Assembly (NCBI RefSeq): GCF_958298935.1
Contig: NC_084933.1
Location: 26,188,334 to 26,252,333, forward strand
Length of the DNA stretch: 64,000 nt
Direction: 5' to 3'
From: Phragmites australis
Lineage: Eukaryota; Streptophyta; Magnoliopsida; Poales; Poaceae
Below the pieces are notes generated by a model. That model was given only the letters and a program-made list of their open reading frames with translations. It was not told where the DNA came from and did not search any database. Both the position numbers and the translations under genes were made by a program. This document shows positions 34,703 to 45,605 of this stretch, piece by piece; position 1 is the first letter of the stretch, and every line of letters begins with the position of its first letter.

Positions 34703-34787
34703 GAAGATTCGGATTTACTAACGGGAAGAGAAAGAAAGAAGAAAAACGAAAACAACAAAAGCATTAGCAATGCAATGGTAAGAAAGA

Positions 34788-34861
34788 GGTCATCAGAGAC
34801 TTAAATACTAAGAATCAGATCGTGGATCATATTGTTGCAGTTATTCTCTCATCATTTGACC
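34788..34861 (-). ncRNA. C/D-box snoRNA candidate 1
   Basis: A 74-nt minus-strand segment begins GGTCAAATGATGA and ends CTCTGATGACC. It has a 5-bp GGTCA/TGACC terminal stem with a C box (ATGATGA) and a D box (CTGA) in the right places, and an internal CTGA as D' box. The guide targets were not recognised. It is the first RNA downstream of the promoter. Confidence 0.7.
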
Positions 34862-35105
34862 CGAAACGCCATTGCACCGGAGAGAGACAACCCAAACAAA
34901 TCATAATAAAAAACTGCGGAAGAATAAGAAAAAAAACAGAGATTGCGCGAAGGAATCGCACATTGAATGAAGCAAGAACCAAGACGAACAAACCCTAGGA
35001 GCGAAAGCAAACGTTGTTAGAACAGATAAGAGACGGCCGCCATAACAGTGAGTCAGCAGCCAACGCCGCAATGCCCACGCTGCCTCTCCTCTCCAGACCT
35101 TCTCC

Positions 35106-35144
35106 TTATAAATACGTTGAGAGAAGGAAACCCTAGACGGCCCA
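35106..35144 (-). promoter_or_regulatory. snoRNA-cluster promoter: Site II, telo-box and TATA box
   Basis: Read on the minus strand: TGGGCC (Site II, 35139-35144), TAGGGTTT (telo-box, 35128-35135), then TATTTATAA (TATA box, 35106-35114). A further GGCCCGGCCCA lies just upstream (35157-35167) and another TAGGGTTT lies downstream (34990-34997). Telo-box plus Site II combinations are established features of plant snoRNA and ribosomal-protein gene promoters. The transcription start is expected near 35080, about 220 nt before the first snoRNA. Confidence 0.7.
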
Positions 35145-35232
35145 GTCTGTGTAACATGGGCCGGGCCTACGACGAAATATTACCCGATCAGAATTCAAGA
35201 AGGTTCTGGAATATAGACTAAATACTAGATCC

Positions 35233-36505
35233 GGGCATGTTTTTTTTCCACTATAGATTTTGAAAAGTAATTTTTATAAATTGAAGTGGAAACAAACAAA
35301 TAGTTTTTATAAGCTGGATTTTATAATCTAATTGCTAGATTGTCACAATCCCATAATCCACTCTCTATCAGCTTTCCTCAGCATTTGATTTGCAAAAAGA
35401 CCAAATTGCCCATCAGGCTTAAAGTGGAATTAACCCACCAGTGCCCTCATTTACCCCAGTACTCACTCGACACCGCCAAACACCGCTGTTGCCGCCACTC
35501 CCTTCTCCACTGCACCCCTCTGCACCACCCGCACCCTCAACTCCCTCCTCGCCGCCCTCTGCTCCCCCCCAACATTCCTTCGCGTCCTCCGTGTCGCCCC
35601 CTGCATCCTCCTCCGCGCCGCCCCTAACTTCCGCATCCCCACCTTCGCGCTCTGTGGCGCCCATCGGCCCTCAGTCATCGCTGACCTCCTCCGCTACATG
35701 CCCACCCTCGACCTAGATTTGAGCGTTGTTGTCGTTTCCACACTGGCTGAGCTTGGGCGCAAGCCATCTTCCCCAACCCTGGCTACCACGTGAGCTCTAC
35801 CATCTCCCCACCGTCGACCGACCACTCCAGAGCTCCTCCACTACCATGGACCCCTGGTGATCTCCTCGGAGATGCCCTAATGCTCAAGCCCTTCTCCTAA
35901 TGCCCTCCCCGTGACTCCTTCTCCTCTCGGTCATTGGCGCCGCATAGCTTAAGGCCGTCGTGCCACCCTTGCTGTCGTCGACCAAACTCCAATGGTCCCT
36001 AAGTGATACCTTGGACGAATTCCTATCGAGTGTCGGAGCCCCTTCTGATTTTCGATTGGTGAGTTGCATCACCAATCGCTACCGACAGGCTCGAGCAAAG
36101 CCACCATGGTCGCCTCCTGTCAATTTTGGCCATGGTCAACAAGGGTAACCTAGTGGAATTTGTGTAATTTGATAAATGTGTTGTAATAGGTTATCCATAA
36201 TTAAAAAATCCAAAAATTATAAATTCAATTTTGTATGAATGATGTATAATTTGCAATTTAATTATGCATTTTTGCATTTTACAAATAAACTTCAAGTTCG
36301 ATCGAATGAGAAACATGTCACGAAATGGTAAACATGGCACTTAAGACAGATGAGGGTATTTAAGACTTTTGACATGCATAAACAGTAATCTAACCCACCC
36401 AAAATTCAAGTTGCCAAACGGCTCTTAGCTTTTGAACTCTCAACTTTCCATAATCCATAATCCAAAAGCTGGTTTTCAGAATTCACAACTAAAACAAGCA
36501 GGCCC
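35233..36505. mobile_element. Pack-type TIR element carrying gene-derived sequence
   Basis: The left end GGGCATGTTTTTTTTCC and the reverse complement of the right end GGGCCTGCTTGTTTTAG are related terminal inverted repeats. Subterminal CATAATCC motifs are shared at both ends. They also resemble the MITE at 53520-53820. The interior switches abruptly to GC-rich coding-like sequence (about 35430-36150). No clear target duplication was found, so the boundaries are approximate. Confidence 0.5.
35467..35724 (+). pseudogene. PPR-like protein fragment captured in a transposon
   Basis: One open frame reads TRTLNSLLAALCSPPTFLR, APCILLRAAPNFRIPTFAL, GAHRPSVIADLLRYMPTL. The spacing and residues resemble the N-terminal region of grass pentatricopeptide-repeat proteins. 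No start codon or downstream PPR array remains, and composition differs sharply from the AT-rich flanks. The identification is by resemblance only. Confidence 0.45.
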
Positions 36506-36654
36506 TTACTGTTCGGTAATAGGCCCAGTGGTCCTAAAGGGAACTTACAATTTACGAACACCCCTATTGTATTTTATTCACAACTCTATGTACGTAAGAT
36601 ACATTTTGGTGTGATGGTTTCCCTAGATGAGATTTTGTAGAGCTTCATCGTATA

Positions 36655-36960
36655 ATATGTCTAAGTGAAAGTTGGTTGAGTGGAGTCATATTTACTGAAA
36701 AAAAGAGTATTTGGTTGGTTGTATCTATCTGGATATACTGAGCTAAGTTTCTATTTGGTTGGTTATATCTGTCTGGACATGCTGAGCTAAGTTTCTGTTT
36801 GGTTGATTGAATTTGAGGCTGCATTAGCTAATGTAAAAGTTGATATTATGATTGATTACTTGCATAAAGATGGTTTTGTAATACTGATAAGTGAATCTGC
36901 CTGTATAAATGGATACAGTAGCTTGCATTCGTCGGGTCAGACTACGAAGCTTTACTCACG
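36655..36960 (+). repeat. Dispersed repeat family D, copy 2
   Basis: Homologous to 29385-29640. This copy has an internal tandem duplication of a segment of about 50 bp (ATATCTGTCTGGACATGCTG / GTATCTATCTGGATATACTG followed by AGCTAAGTTTCT). Confidence 0.55.
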
Positions 36961-37199
36961 GACTAGGATGATATCATATATCTTCACCCACTTAGACAAA
37001 CTAAAGCAATGGATACAACCAACCAAACAAATTTGTTTTAAAAATTAGAAGGACAAATTCGAAAAAGCACACACACCTTAGCATCCTACTGCTGGTGCAC
37101 CAGTGCCCCATCCAGCTTACGAACAGTGATCCTTTCACGCTTTGGAATTTTTTAGCCTATTTTAAACTAATATTTTAATAACAGCATGTGAGAATCTAA

Positions 37200-40100
37200 A
37201 ATTCTAGGAAGTAGCCCCTTTGGTCACACCAGACTCTTTAGCGTGACTCCCGCCTTGGTCACGCAAACTAAGGAGCCACGCTAGCGGCCGCCCTGGTGCC
37301 GTGCCATGCGTTGGTGATGTGGCAGGCTTGAGCCGCGCTATGGGGGTTGGCATGATCGTCTATCACGCTAATCCTTTTGACGTGACTCAACTGCATACAG
37401 GGGGCCTCCTGGCCCTTCTCTACCATAGTTCCTCTTCCTCCTCTAGCTGCACGCGAGCACAGGCGACGCTTCCCACTTTGGCGGTGGCTCCAACCCCCAT
37501 TTCTCCGCCAATCAGACCTGATTCGTAGGGGATTTCGTAGGAATGTGTTGTAGGAAGGTAGCTCATCCATTCCCTCTAAGTTTTTTGGGTGGTTTTGGCT
37601 TGCATTCGTAGTTCTAGGGTAATTAGGGTTTAAGATTATGTTGATATTGATTTGTGAAATTTGTACATTTCAAGTTAGATCGGAGGTCATATATCATGCT
37701 ATGTATGTATAGTTACGTATGTGTATCGTGTAGAATTTGTTGCATTCAATTATTTAAGTGTAGGAAATTAAATCATATGTTGTTAGGCTTAATGTATATT
37801 AGCAATGCATATTAATCTATATATATGAGTATTTTGAATTGTTGGGATGAAATGATGAGGCGTAGCGATCGAATTAGGTAATAATGTGTAGGTTTTCCAT
37901 GTGTTATTGCTATGATATTTTTATATATGTGTAATGTTTTGGTTGGTTTGTGTAGATGGATCGGATTGTTCGTATGTTTTGTGTGGCACAATTAATGCAA
38001 ATGGAGAGTTTGATAAGATAAGGGAGCAAGTGTTGAATTTTGGGAACCCTCATTGCTTCGATGAAATTGTTGCTCAAGTTAGGTCAGTTATGAATGTTGA
38101 TGTGGATGTATGTAATATAACCGTATGTGAAAGGTTTGATGTTGGCCGGGGTGGTAGGGCTCACTATGTTATTATTGAGTTAGCGTCGGAGAATGATTGG
38201 AAGTTGTATAAGGATTATGTGAATGGTTCGCAAGTTTGTCGCTCGGAGTTGGTAGTTGATGTGGGTATCGGAGGAAGCTCAATGACATCAGTTCAAGATG
38301 TGACTGGCACTATTAGCCAGGAAGTGAAGCCTGTTGAGCATTTGACTCAGGAAATTCCCGCCATTGCCCTAGAGGTTGCCGGTGTCAATGAACTCGTTGA
38401 TGTTACTGTTCCAGATATACCTCGGGCACCTACACACTTATCAGTGCTGACACCTAGACCATGGCTAGTGCTGACACCTTCGTCATTCGCAGGCCTCTCA
38501 GGTAATGAGCATCAATATACTACCGCATTCAATATATTCAATAGTATATCTAATGCAATCATCCTTCTGCAGGTTACTACAGTGACGAAGCTGGGATGTC
38601 GTCATATGCACCTCCACCGTTCTCACCCTACTTCGGCACTCAGGCCTGGATGTCTACAACTGCCCCTGCATAACATACAGGTACAACATAGAATTTTTAC
38701 TCATACATTTATTTCCGCATGTATTGTATCTAATACATTCATCCGTTCATATGTCCCTTTAGTGATTATGCATGGATGGCAACGACACCATCATAATCGT
38801 CTTACCCGAGTCAAGAGGATGAGCATGGATTGGACCTGTTTGTTCGATCTCGTGAGGGACTTCTCGGGGGCACACTAGACTATGATATCGTGACGCGATT
38901 CAAGTCACCCACTACTCTACTACCAACGCATTAGACCTAGGAAGAGACCTTGACTCCCTTGATCGCTACAAGGCATACCAGGCAGGTTGTTCCATCGAAG
39001 AACCTGACCTATTCTAGGAGTAACGTGAGGGCGAATCAATGGCAACAGTAACAGGACCATGATGGTGAAAACAACCGACAACAACGAGGGAGGCAGTAGT
39101 AGGATTTTATCTTTGCTTTTATAAATTAGATGTTTGTTTCATGATGCATGTTCGATTCGCAAACTAGTCTTATATACTCGGACGTGTCTATTTTCTATGT
39201 ACTACATGTGCACACACGCTAGTGCCTTTTAAGATTAACTAAACCATCTTTAATGAGCGATGTGACCGCACATATGTTTTCTATGTATTACAAGTTCAAA
39301 CATTACTACTTATTATGTCATTAATGCATTTCTTAATCCTATGTGACATCACTTTACCAGCTTCTCAGAGGGAAGTCACCTTCGCTGCCACCTTTTTAGG
39401 GAGATGCGACCTCTCGCTGTCAACTTTTCAGACTGACGAAACCACTCGCAGCCATGTTTTTAGACCGATGTGACTACACGCTGTGGACTGGTCATAGTCC
39501 AGTGACCGCTCGCTGTAGGAAGGTATCTAATGCATGTACTGTCTCTAAATTACATACCTACACTTGGTGCATACACAATTGATCTCTGCTTATAAAAGAC
39601 GAGGCCGAGGCAAACGAGGCCGAGGCAACGAGAAGGTCATGACATCGCAGTTTTCTGAAACGCCACTACCATCTGATACCTAATATCAAACCATGGCTGC
39701 CTACTCAAGTAAACATTTCTCGTGGACATTCAAATTCTTAATGATAGCCCTACAGACTATGAGTGAGACCGAGACAAAAGGTGACAATGCGTTCAAGGAG
39801 AAGAACCTGAACAAAGTGATGTCGAAATGGCAGACCGTGACCCGCTGTCCCTATTTCACCATGGAGAAATATCGGTGAACGGTAAGCTCTATGAGCTCTA
39901 TGGACCTAAAGATGCACTTGTTAGAGTGTCGTTAGAGATATATCAGGGTGTGCGAACTAGCTGATATAGCAAAGTATTTTAGCAAGCGAACACACACGAT
40001 ATTTATGCACCCTCAGCAGTGCGAGGAGCACATTAAGGTATGTTTATTGTTATTGCATGTCCCACTTAATTGTTATGTTATACTTCTAAGACACATTTAT

Positions 40101-41075
40101 ATTTCTGTATACTCTGTTTTACACTAGGTATTCCCTTTAATGAAGAGTTGTTGAATAAACCCATCAAGAATTTTTTTTCTGCATCTACTATTCGGTGATG
40201 GTTGCCTATCAGGACATAACTGGAGACACAGATGTGGTCATTCAAGACATTCACGCTGTCGTGAAAGAGGCAGTGGTTCGAGCCGCCGTGAAAAAGGTGG
40301 TCGTTTGACAACAACCACAAGAGGATGCGCTTCTACCACTTCTGCCACAACCGAAGGGGTTGTTTTCGACGATGATGACTTCGCGCTTACTCCTTAGAGA
40401 ACTCCATACTATTGTGAATTCTCTGACAACGGGGCAGATGATTGGGATCCTATCTTTGATTATTTTTCGTATATACCGACACCACGTAGACCAAAATCCT
40501 CATAATACGATTAACATTGGATTGAACAGGGGATAAGGCACAGATAGCTTCAAGGGTAATTTTGTTCATAATGTTTATGCTACTAAATGTTATACTTGTT
40601 GAATTCGAAGTAGTTATATCATTTTTAATTTATTACCTAAGTTGTGTATGTATCTTAGATGTAGCCTGCATGCTATTAGTAATGTTCAAATTTTATATAC
40701 TCATCTCATGTACACATTCTATCTAACATTTGATGTGTTTTTTTATTTCACTTGCATGTATTTATTCTATCTTCACTTTATTTTTTGGGATTTATGTTAT
40801 TTTTTTCTTAAATTACTTCTAGAATTTTTGTTATTTTTATAATAAAACTAGACTAACCGCTTCCTGAGAGAACAGCAAAGACCCTAACCGCCCTCGCAGA
40901 GGGCGGTAAAGGGGCACTTAGGGGGCTGGCACGGGCGCCAACCACTTTCTCAGAAGGCGATAAAGAGAGTGTGGTGGCCTAAACGTCCTCTTAGAGTGCA
41001 GTAAGGGGTACTCGTGCCACCGTAGTATGCTAGTCATCATCTGAAAGGATTGCAACTCTTTTAACGGATGGTAGT
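37200..41075. mobile_element. Degenerate TIR transposon (MULE/CACTA-like)
   Basis: Transposase-like coding remnants at 37956-38520 and beyond are bracketed by GC-rich non-coding blocks. On the left are TTTAGCGTGAC / GGTCACGC motifs. On the right (40858-41010) there are at least three dyad-symmetric units of the form ACCGCCCTCGCAGAGGGCGGTAA. Related but weaker units occur at 39360-39530. Ends and target duplication were not defined, and several frames are broken. Confidence 0.35.
37956..38520 (+). pseudogene. Transposase N-terminal region-like fragment (probable MULE)
   Basis: After a plausible acceptor (TTTGTGTAG) an ATG opens a short frame, MDRIVRMFC. A frame change then leads to a long frame with NGEFDKIREQVLNFGNP, FDEIVAQVRSVMNV and ASENDWKLYKDYVNGSQVCR. 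The style is that of the N-terminal region of plant Mutator-like transposases. There is no DDE domain downstream and later frames are interrupted, so this is a decayed, internally deleted copy. Confidence 0.4.
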
Positions 41076-41870
41076 CATCTATTTATATAAATCTTTTCAT
41101 CAGAGATCTATTTATTTAAATATTAATGTTAGAAAATGTAAAAAAAAACTCATGACGTGATCGTCTTACTTGCGTCTGGGATTAATTGGGCCGCTATAGA
41201 AACTCCTTACGCTTTAGGCCCATGTATTTAGAAAATACACTTCGCTATCCTGGACTGGCTTGATCGAGTCGTAGATGTGTGAGCCCAACTGATGTGATCA
41301 TGTGGAAACCATAGACCAGAAAACTGAACATACCTCGGGCACACAAAATGCAGGTCCACATGCACTTTATGGTTTATCATCACACATAATATTTATTTAT
41401 ATGTTATTTTTTCTCATTTATTTTATACCTTTTCACATATCTTTTCAGTACAAATTTTAACGTAAATAAAAACTTTAACGTAAATAAATGAAGGTGATAA
41501 ACCATAAGACCAATGATTTGCACTGCCAACAGTCCACAGACTTCTGGGTCCAACTGAAGCAACAGTGTGGACTGCAGACGAGAGAACTGCTCGTTCAAAG
41601 CACCGTTCCATAAAGACCCATGTATCATGTTCGATTTGGAGAAATAGTTGCGCAGTTGCACTCTGTTTCAGAAACATGCACACATGTGCCAATAGCCCAG
41701 CACAGAACCATTACCAGTTAATTGACCCGTCGTGGAAAAAGAAGATAGACATGGCGAAATGCTTGTTATTAACTTCCTCGGTTGTGCAGTATAGCACAAG
41801 AGTTCTGACTTCGGAAGCGCTCTACGATTACTACACTGCACGTTGTCATTTCCATCCGAGCAAACGCTAA
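41076..41870. other. Intergenic, nothing recognised
   Basis: Short frames at 41404-41870 on both strands show no family resemblance. Confidence 0.4.
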
Positions 41871-42136
41871 GACTATTCCTAACTATATTCCCTTCATTTC
41901 GTTCCCTTTCTGATTCTCTTTATCATTATCATTTTCTTTATTTCCTCTCATCTCTAACAGCTTCTCTTCAAGAGGAATCGTAAAGTGAAAGGAGAGAGAA
42001 TCTTGTCTTGAAGTGAATGACTCTGAGAATCCTGTTGTGAAAGGAACCGTGAAGAAAAACCGTTAGAGCGTTGAAAGGAACGAGAATCCTTTCACAACGA
42101 AAATCTCCCCGCAAAGAGAAACTGTCGGGTTCGATC
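41871..42136. mobile_element. PIF/Tourist-like MITE, copy 3 (inverted relative to copy 1)
   Basis: The left end is GACTATTCCTAACTATATTC and the reverse complement of the right end is GATCGAACCCGACAG. It is flanked by TAA on both sides (41868-41870 and 42137-42139). The interior is the reverse complement of the 4012-4265 element with substitutions. Confidence 0.6.
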
Positions 42137-42342
42137 TAACAAAATGCTGAACCTGACGCATGTTCATGCCTGCGTAAGAATGTTGCCGAACTGTCAAGGA
42201 TTCAATTAAACATGTTCTAAACATGAAGCAAGTGGCGACATCGCCCCGGCATCGTGCCGACCAATCAAACGACTGCACCGGCAGTTCCGGGCCGCAATTG
42301 ATCGAGAACGATGACCATGCAGGTGAGAGGTGACGCCATTTT

Positions 42343-42948
42343 TTTTTTAAAGTAATTTCATTAACTAGAGGCCAACATCAGCGGCCACAAGAGCACTTAC
42401 ATCAGCTGGAGTTGTATCATGCCAGACTAGAACATCTCCTACCTGAAGCCTAACACCCAAACTGGCTAGTTTATGAGCTACCCTATTACAAGAACGAGGA
42501 CAGTACGAAACCCGAACATCAGTAAACCTAGTGATCATCATATACCTGAGTTCTCTGAAGATGACACCACATGACGCTGAGTCAAAACTCGAAGAGACCA
42601 GAGCAGACTTTAGATTGAACGCATCTGTCTCCAGAACCACTCTTAACATTCCTACCTCTGAAGCATACTTTAGGGCCTGTAAAGCTGCATTGGTTTCAGC
42701 CTGCATTAAATCAGTTATATGTTCCAATTTGCCTGCTCCCGACCCTACAACTGAACCAGAGTGATCCCTTATAACAAATCCCCATCCTCCAGAATGATCA
42801 TGTTCAAAAAAAGCTGCATCAATGTTTATTTTCAGGAACTCTTCACTAGGGTACTGCCATTTCAAATTCAGAGATCGTGGTTGATCCGCTCGCTTACTGA
42901 AGAACTCCAAAAATTCAGTGCATAGTTTTTGAGCCTGAAAAGATAAAC
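42343..42948 (-). mobile_element. 5'-truncated LINE insertion
   Basis: The insert is bounded by a 16-bp direct repeat GAGGTGACGCCATTTT (42327-42342 and 42949-42964). It ends, on the minus strand, in a poly(A) tract (plus-strand Ts at about 42341-42348). It contains only the terminal RNase H domain. Direct repeat, tail and 5' truncation are the marks of target-primed reverse transcription. Confidence 0.85.
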
Positions 42949-42961
42949 GAGGTGACGCCAT
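42365..42961 (-). CDS. RNase H-like (RVT_3) domain of a truncated LINE, open frame of 198 aa
   Basis: The frame is uninterrupted. It contains the plant retroelement RNase H core with active-site carboxylates D48 (INIDAAF), E89 (AETNAAL) and D113 (LETDAFN). Further landmarks are WGFVIRDHSG and VSYCPRSCNRVAHKLASLG. The start codon and first residues (MASP) are encoded by the target-site duplication, not by the element, so this is not an ancestral start. It is probably non-functional on its own, but nothing in the reading frame is broken. Confidence 0.7.
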   Translation of the reverse strand: MASPRLSFQAQKLCTEFLEFFSKRADQPRSLNLKWQYPSEEFLKINIDAAFFEHDHSGGWGFVIRDHSGSVVGSGAGKLEHITDLMQAETNAALQALKYASEVGMLRVVLETDAFNLKSALVSSSFDSASCGVIFRELRYMMITRFTDVRVSYCPRSCNRVAHKLASLGVRLQVGDVLVWHDTTPADVSALVAADVGL

Positions 42962-42964
42962 TTT

Positions 42965-43248
42965 CCCCCACGATCCTTCAGGCTACCTCGCTCTCGGCTT
43001 CTCAGCAAGTAACACGTGTCCAAGCTGCTGCTGCAGCAGCAAAGCCAACAAACTAGTATGATTTGGACGTGCTACTACTTTTTTACTTCGTCCAATCCTA
43101 AATATAAGGCTGCTAGACATCGATATTGTCTCTAATATAATATTTTAACTACTAATACCTATAAAAATATTATTTAAAATAGGAAGAGGTATATGTTATG
43201 AAAATATTTTTCATAATAAATCTAGTTTCATCAACCTTATATTGATAA
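42965..43248. other. Truncated Stowaway-like sequence
   Basis: Sequence from about 43078 (ACTTCGTCCAATCCTAAATATAAG) resembles a Stowaway left end. No right end is found before the Helitron at 43249. Confidence 0.35.
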
Positions 43249-43599
43249 TTTATTATATTATTATTTGATAGTTAAAAGAAGACACAATGTTCATTTTTAA
43301 GGTCGAGAAATTACCACATTAATTAAAAAACAAGAAAATGATCTAGATCATTTAGTGTTATAACATCTAACAGTAACAAATATGATTAATAAATAGCTAA
43401 TACCAAAATTAAAAAATATGAAAAATTAGTTGTTCGATTTTCATACAGTTTGTAAAGCAAAATATCTAAATAATAGTTTAAATAAAATAAGCTAAATAAT
43501 TGAAATTGTGGTTAGAATAGAAAAAAAGAAGGACCCATATCAAATATAGTAATATTACAGTGAGGCTAGTCATACTATTAGTGTGCGGTATGTTGCTAG
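43249..43599 (+). mobile_element. Non-autonomous Helitron, copy 2
   Basis: Homologous to 5281-5976 but internally shorter (351 bp). The start is TTTATTATATTATTATTTGAT, where copy 1 has TCT. It ends CTAG before a T. The subterminal hairpin CATAC-TATTA-GTGTG is retained with one mismatch. Confidence 0.6.
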
Positions 43600-45321
43600 T
43601 TTATATGATTTTTTGGCTATTGATGATCAAAGTTATAAATGTTTGAGTTAGGATAGAGCTAAACTGATTATATTTAGAAATGAAGGCAGTAGCGAACATG
43701 TCCATGTTATCATTTTATAGTCACTTCGAAAGGAAACGGACTTGGCAACTGTCAACTGACCAAGACCATTGCACCACGCACGTTCTCATGGCCATATTTG
43801 CAAATCTAATCATCAACGATGAATAATTACATGTGTTAATAAGACCGTCATGAATGAGACGTAGGTTCTCGGTTTGCGGTGATGCATGCATGGGGTTGGC
43901 CAGCTGGACGGGTGCGTCAATGCCTTGTCAATGCCTTGTCAAACCGGACGCAGCGTCAATGCCTTGTCAAACCAATCCAGACATCCGCTTTGCCATTGTT
44001 TTACATTTGTCCCTCTTGGTTGTTCTCAAAAGCAATTGCACCGGGTTGATCTAGACTCTAGAGCCGCGTTTTCCCCCCTGTTCCTCCTTGAGCCAAGACG
44101 GTGTGTTTGATGCTCAGTGCCTCGCTGCCTTGTCAAAGTATTCTACTTCAAGCATTATTGGCCCTCAAGCTGTTGGCTCTACTACTGTGATTTGTAGTCA
44201 CTGTAGCATTAGCTTATGCCCCCATCCATTTTGTTCCTTTGTCTACTAGCTTGTTTGATCCTCTTAAGCTCAACTTTTCGTAGTTCATTGGTCGCAGAGT
44301 GCCAATTCAGCAATTCTGACGGCACGTGTATACGCGCTTAATATTTTTTACCACAGACCAGTCGAAGCAGTTGCCTACCGTACAGTCGTACACAGGTCGG
44401 TCGGCATGGCATATGCTCGAGTTTCTTGGAGACCATGAATGCCGGTGCCGCACTAGCCACATGCATTCATGGCACCAAGAACAGGCCCAGTACTGCTGGC
44501 TCTGTGGGCTTTGGCCATAGCATTCCTAAATCACGGTTCAACTTGGACCGTCTGTAGGACCGCATGGGAAACAAGTGAAACAAATGCAGAACAGTAGACC
44601 ACACCATTACAGTGAGAAACAGCACCGTGAACTCTGAATAAGTGATGGACTGCTGAAATCAACGTGTGAACACGTAAGCCAGCTGAGTTTTGCCATGCCG
44701 TCCTTTCAGTGCCACAGAGCTCCGCGCCGTTGTGTGCGACCCATCATCGCCCTGTCGCGCGTACGTGTGATTAGATATGTCCCGTCCGGACTCACGGTCC
44801 CGCGTGATGCGGGGGACAAGTCGGAACATTACTTTTCGTTGCTGTCGGCCGTTTCACCCACCCGGCGGAAGCTGGAAGCCACGGCCAGCGCGGCGGTACA
44901 AGTCGCTGCGGTTGCACGGCCTCGTGCTGCTCACACAGTTGCGTGACCCTCGGTAGAAAATGCATTTAAACCTCGGTGGCGCACGGAAGTACTCGTTTGG
45001 TGCATGGGCATACATGGTCACAGTTTCCACGTTTAAATTTAAGTAGGTTTGATCACTTAGCTCATGTTAGGATCATAGCCATAACTATGGCAATATTCAA
45101 TACTACTTTACTGTCATCTAGCTCTCATATGTTATAGACTCGAAAAAGTATGACAATATACTTTTTGGTTAGCCAAAGTGTGGTATCAAGTTTCTTCACC
45201 TAACATCAGTCAAGTTTTGGCGATACATTGTGGTAAACCTTGGCAAACTTAGAATATCAACCAAATAAGTCCTCAGAGCGGCCAAGTCACGAGGTGTTCT
45301 CCCTAAAAAAAAATATTAATG
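43600..45321. other. Intergenic with a small tandem repeat
   Basis: GTCAATGCCTTGTCAA-type units recur three times at 43916-43972 and a partial one at about 44128. No coding gene is supported; frames at 44695-44946 and 43854-44110 have no resemblance to known proteins. Confidence 0.4.
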
Positions 45322-45605
45322 CTAAAGAACAATATTCCGATTAAAGATAATTTGGTTAAAAGACGATGGAAGGGAGTCACCAATGTTATTTTTGTGAGAG
45401 TGCTGAATCAATAGATTATTTATTCTTTGAGTACCCAATGACTAAGTTCATATGGTTTGTGCTGCAATATGTATTTGATTTTGCTACTACGCCTGTTTCT
45501 TTGCACCAGTGTTTTGATGGATGGTTGCATAATTTCACAAAAAAACATAAATGGTTGTATGAAAAGCTCGCAACACAACATGCATTTAACGTAAATTACT
45601 CCAAG
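45322..45605 (+). pseudogene. LINE zf-RVT domain fragment, frameshifted
   Basis: LKNNIPIKDNLVKRRW in one frame continues, after a shift near 45370, as GSHQCYFCESAESIDYLFFE, PMTKFIWFVL and CFDGWLHNF. This is the zinc-binding Cys-X2-Cys region found after the reverse transcriptase in plant LINEs. The frameshift shows it is inactive. Confidence 0.7.
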
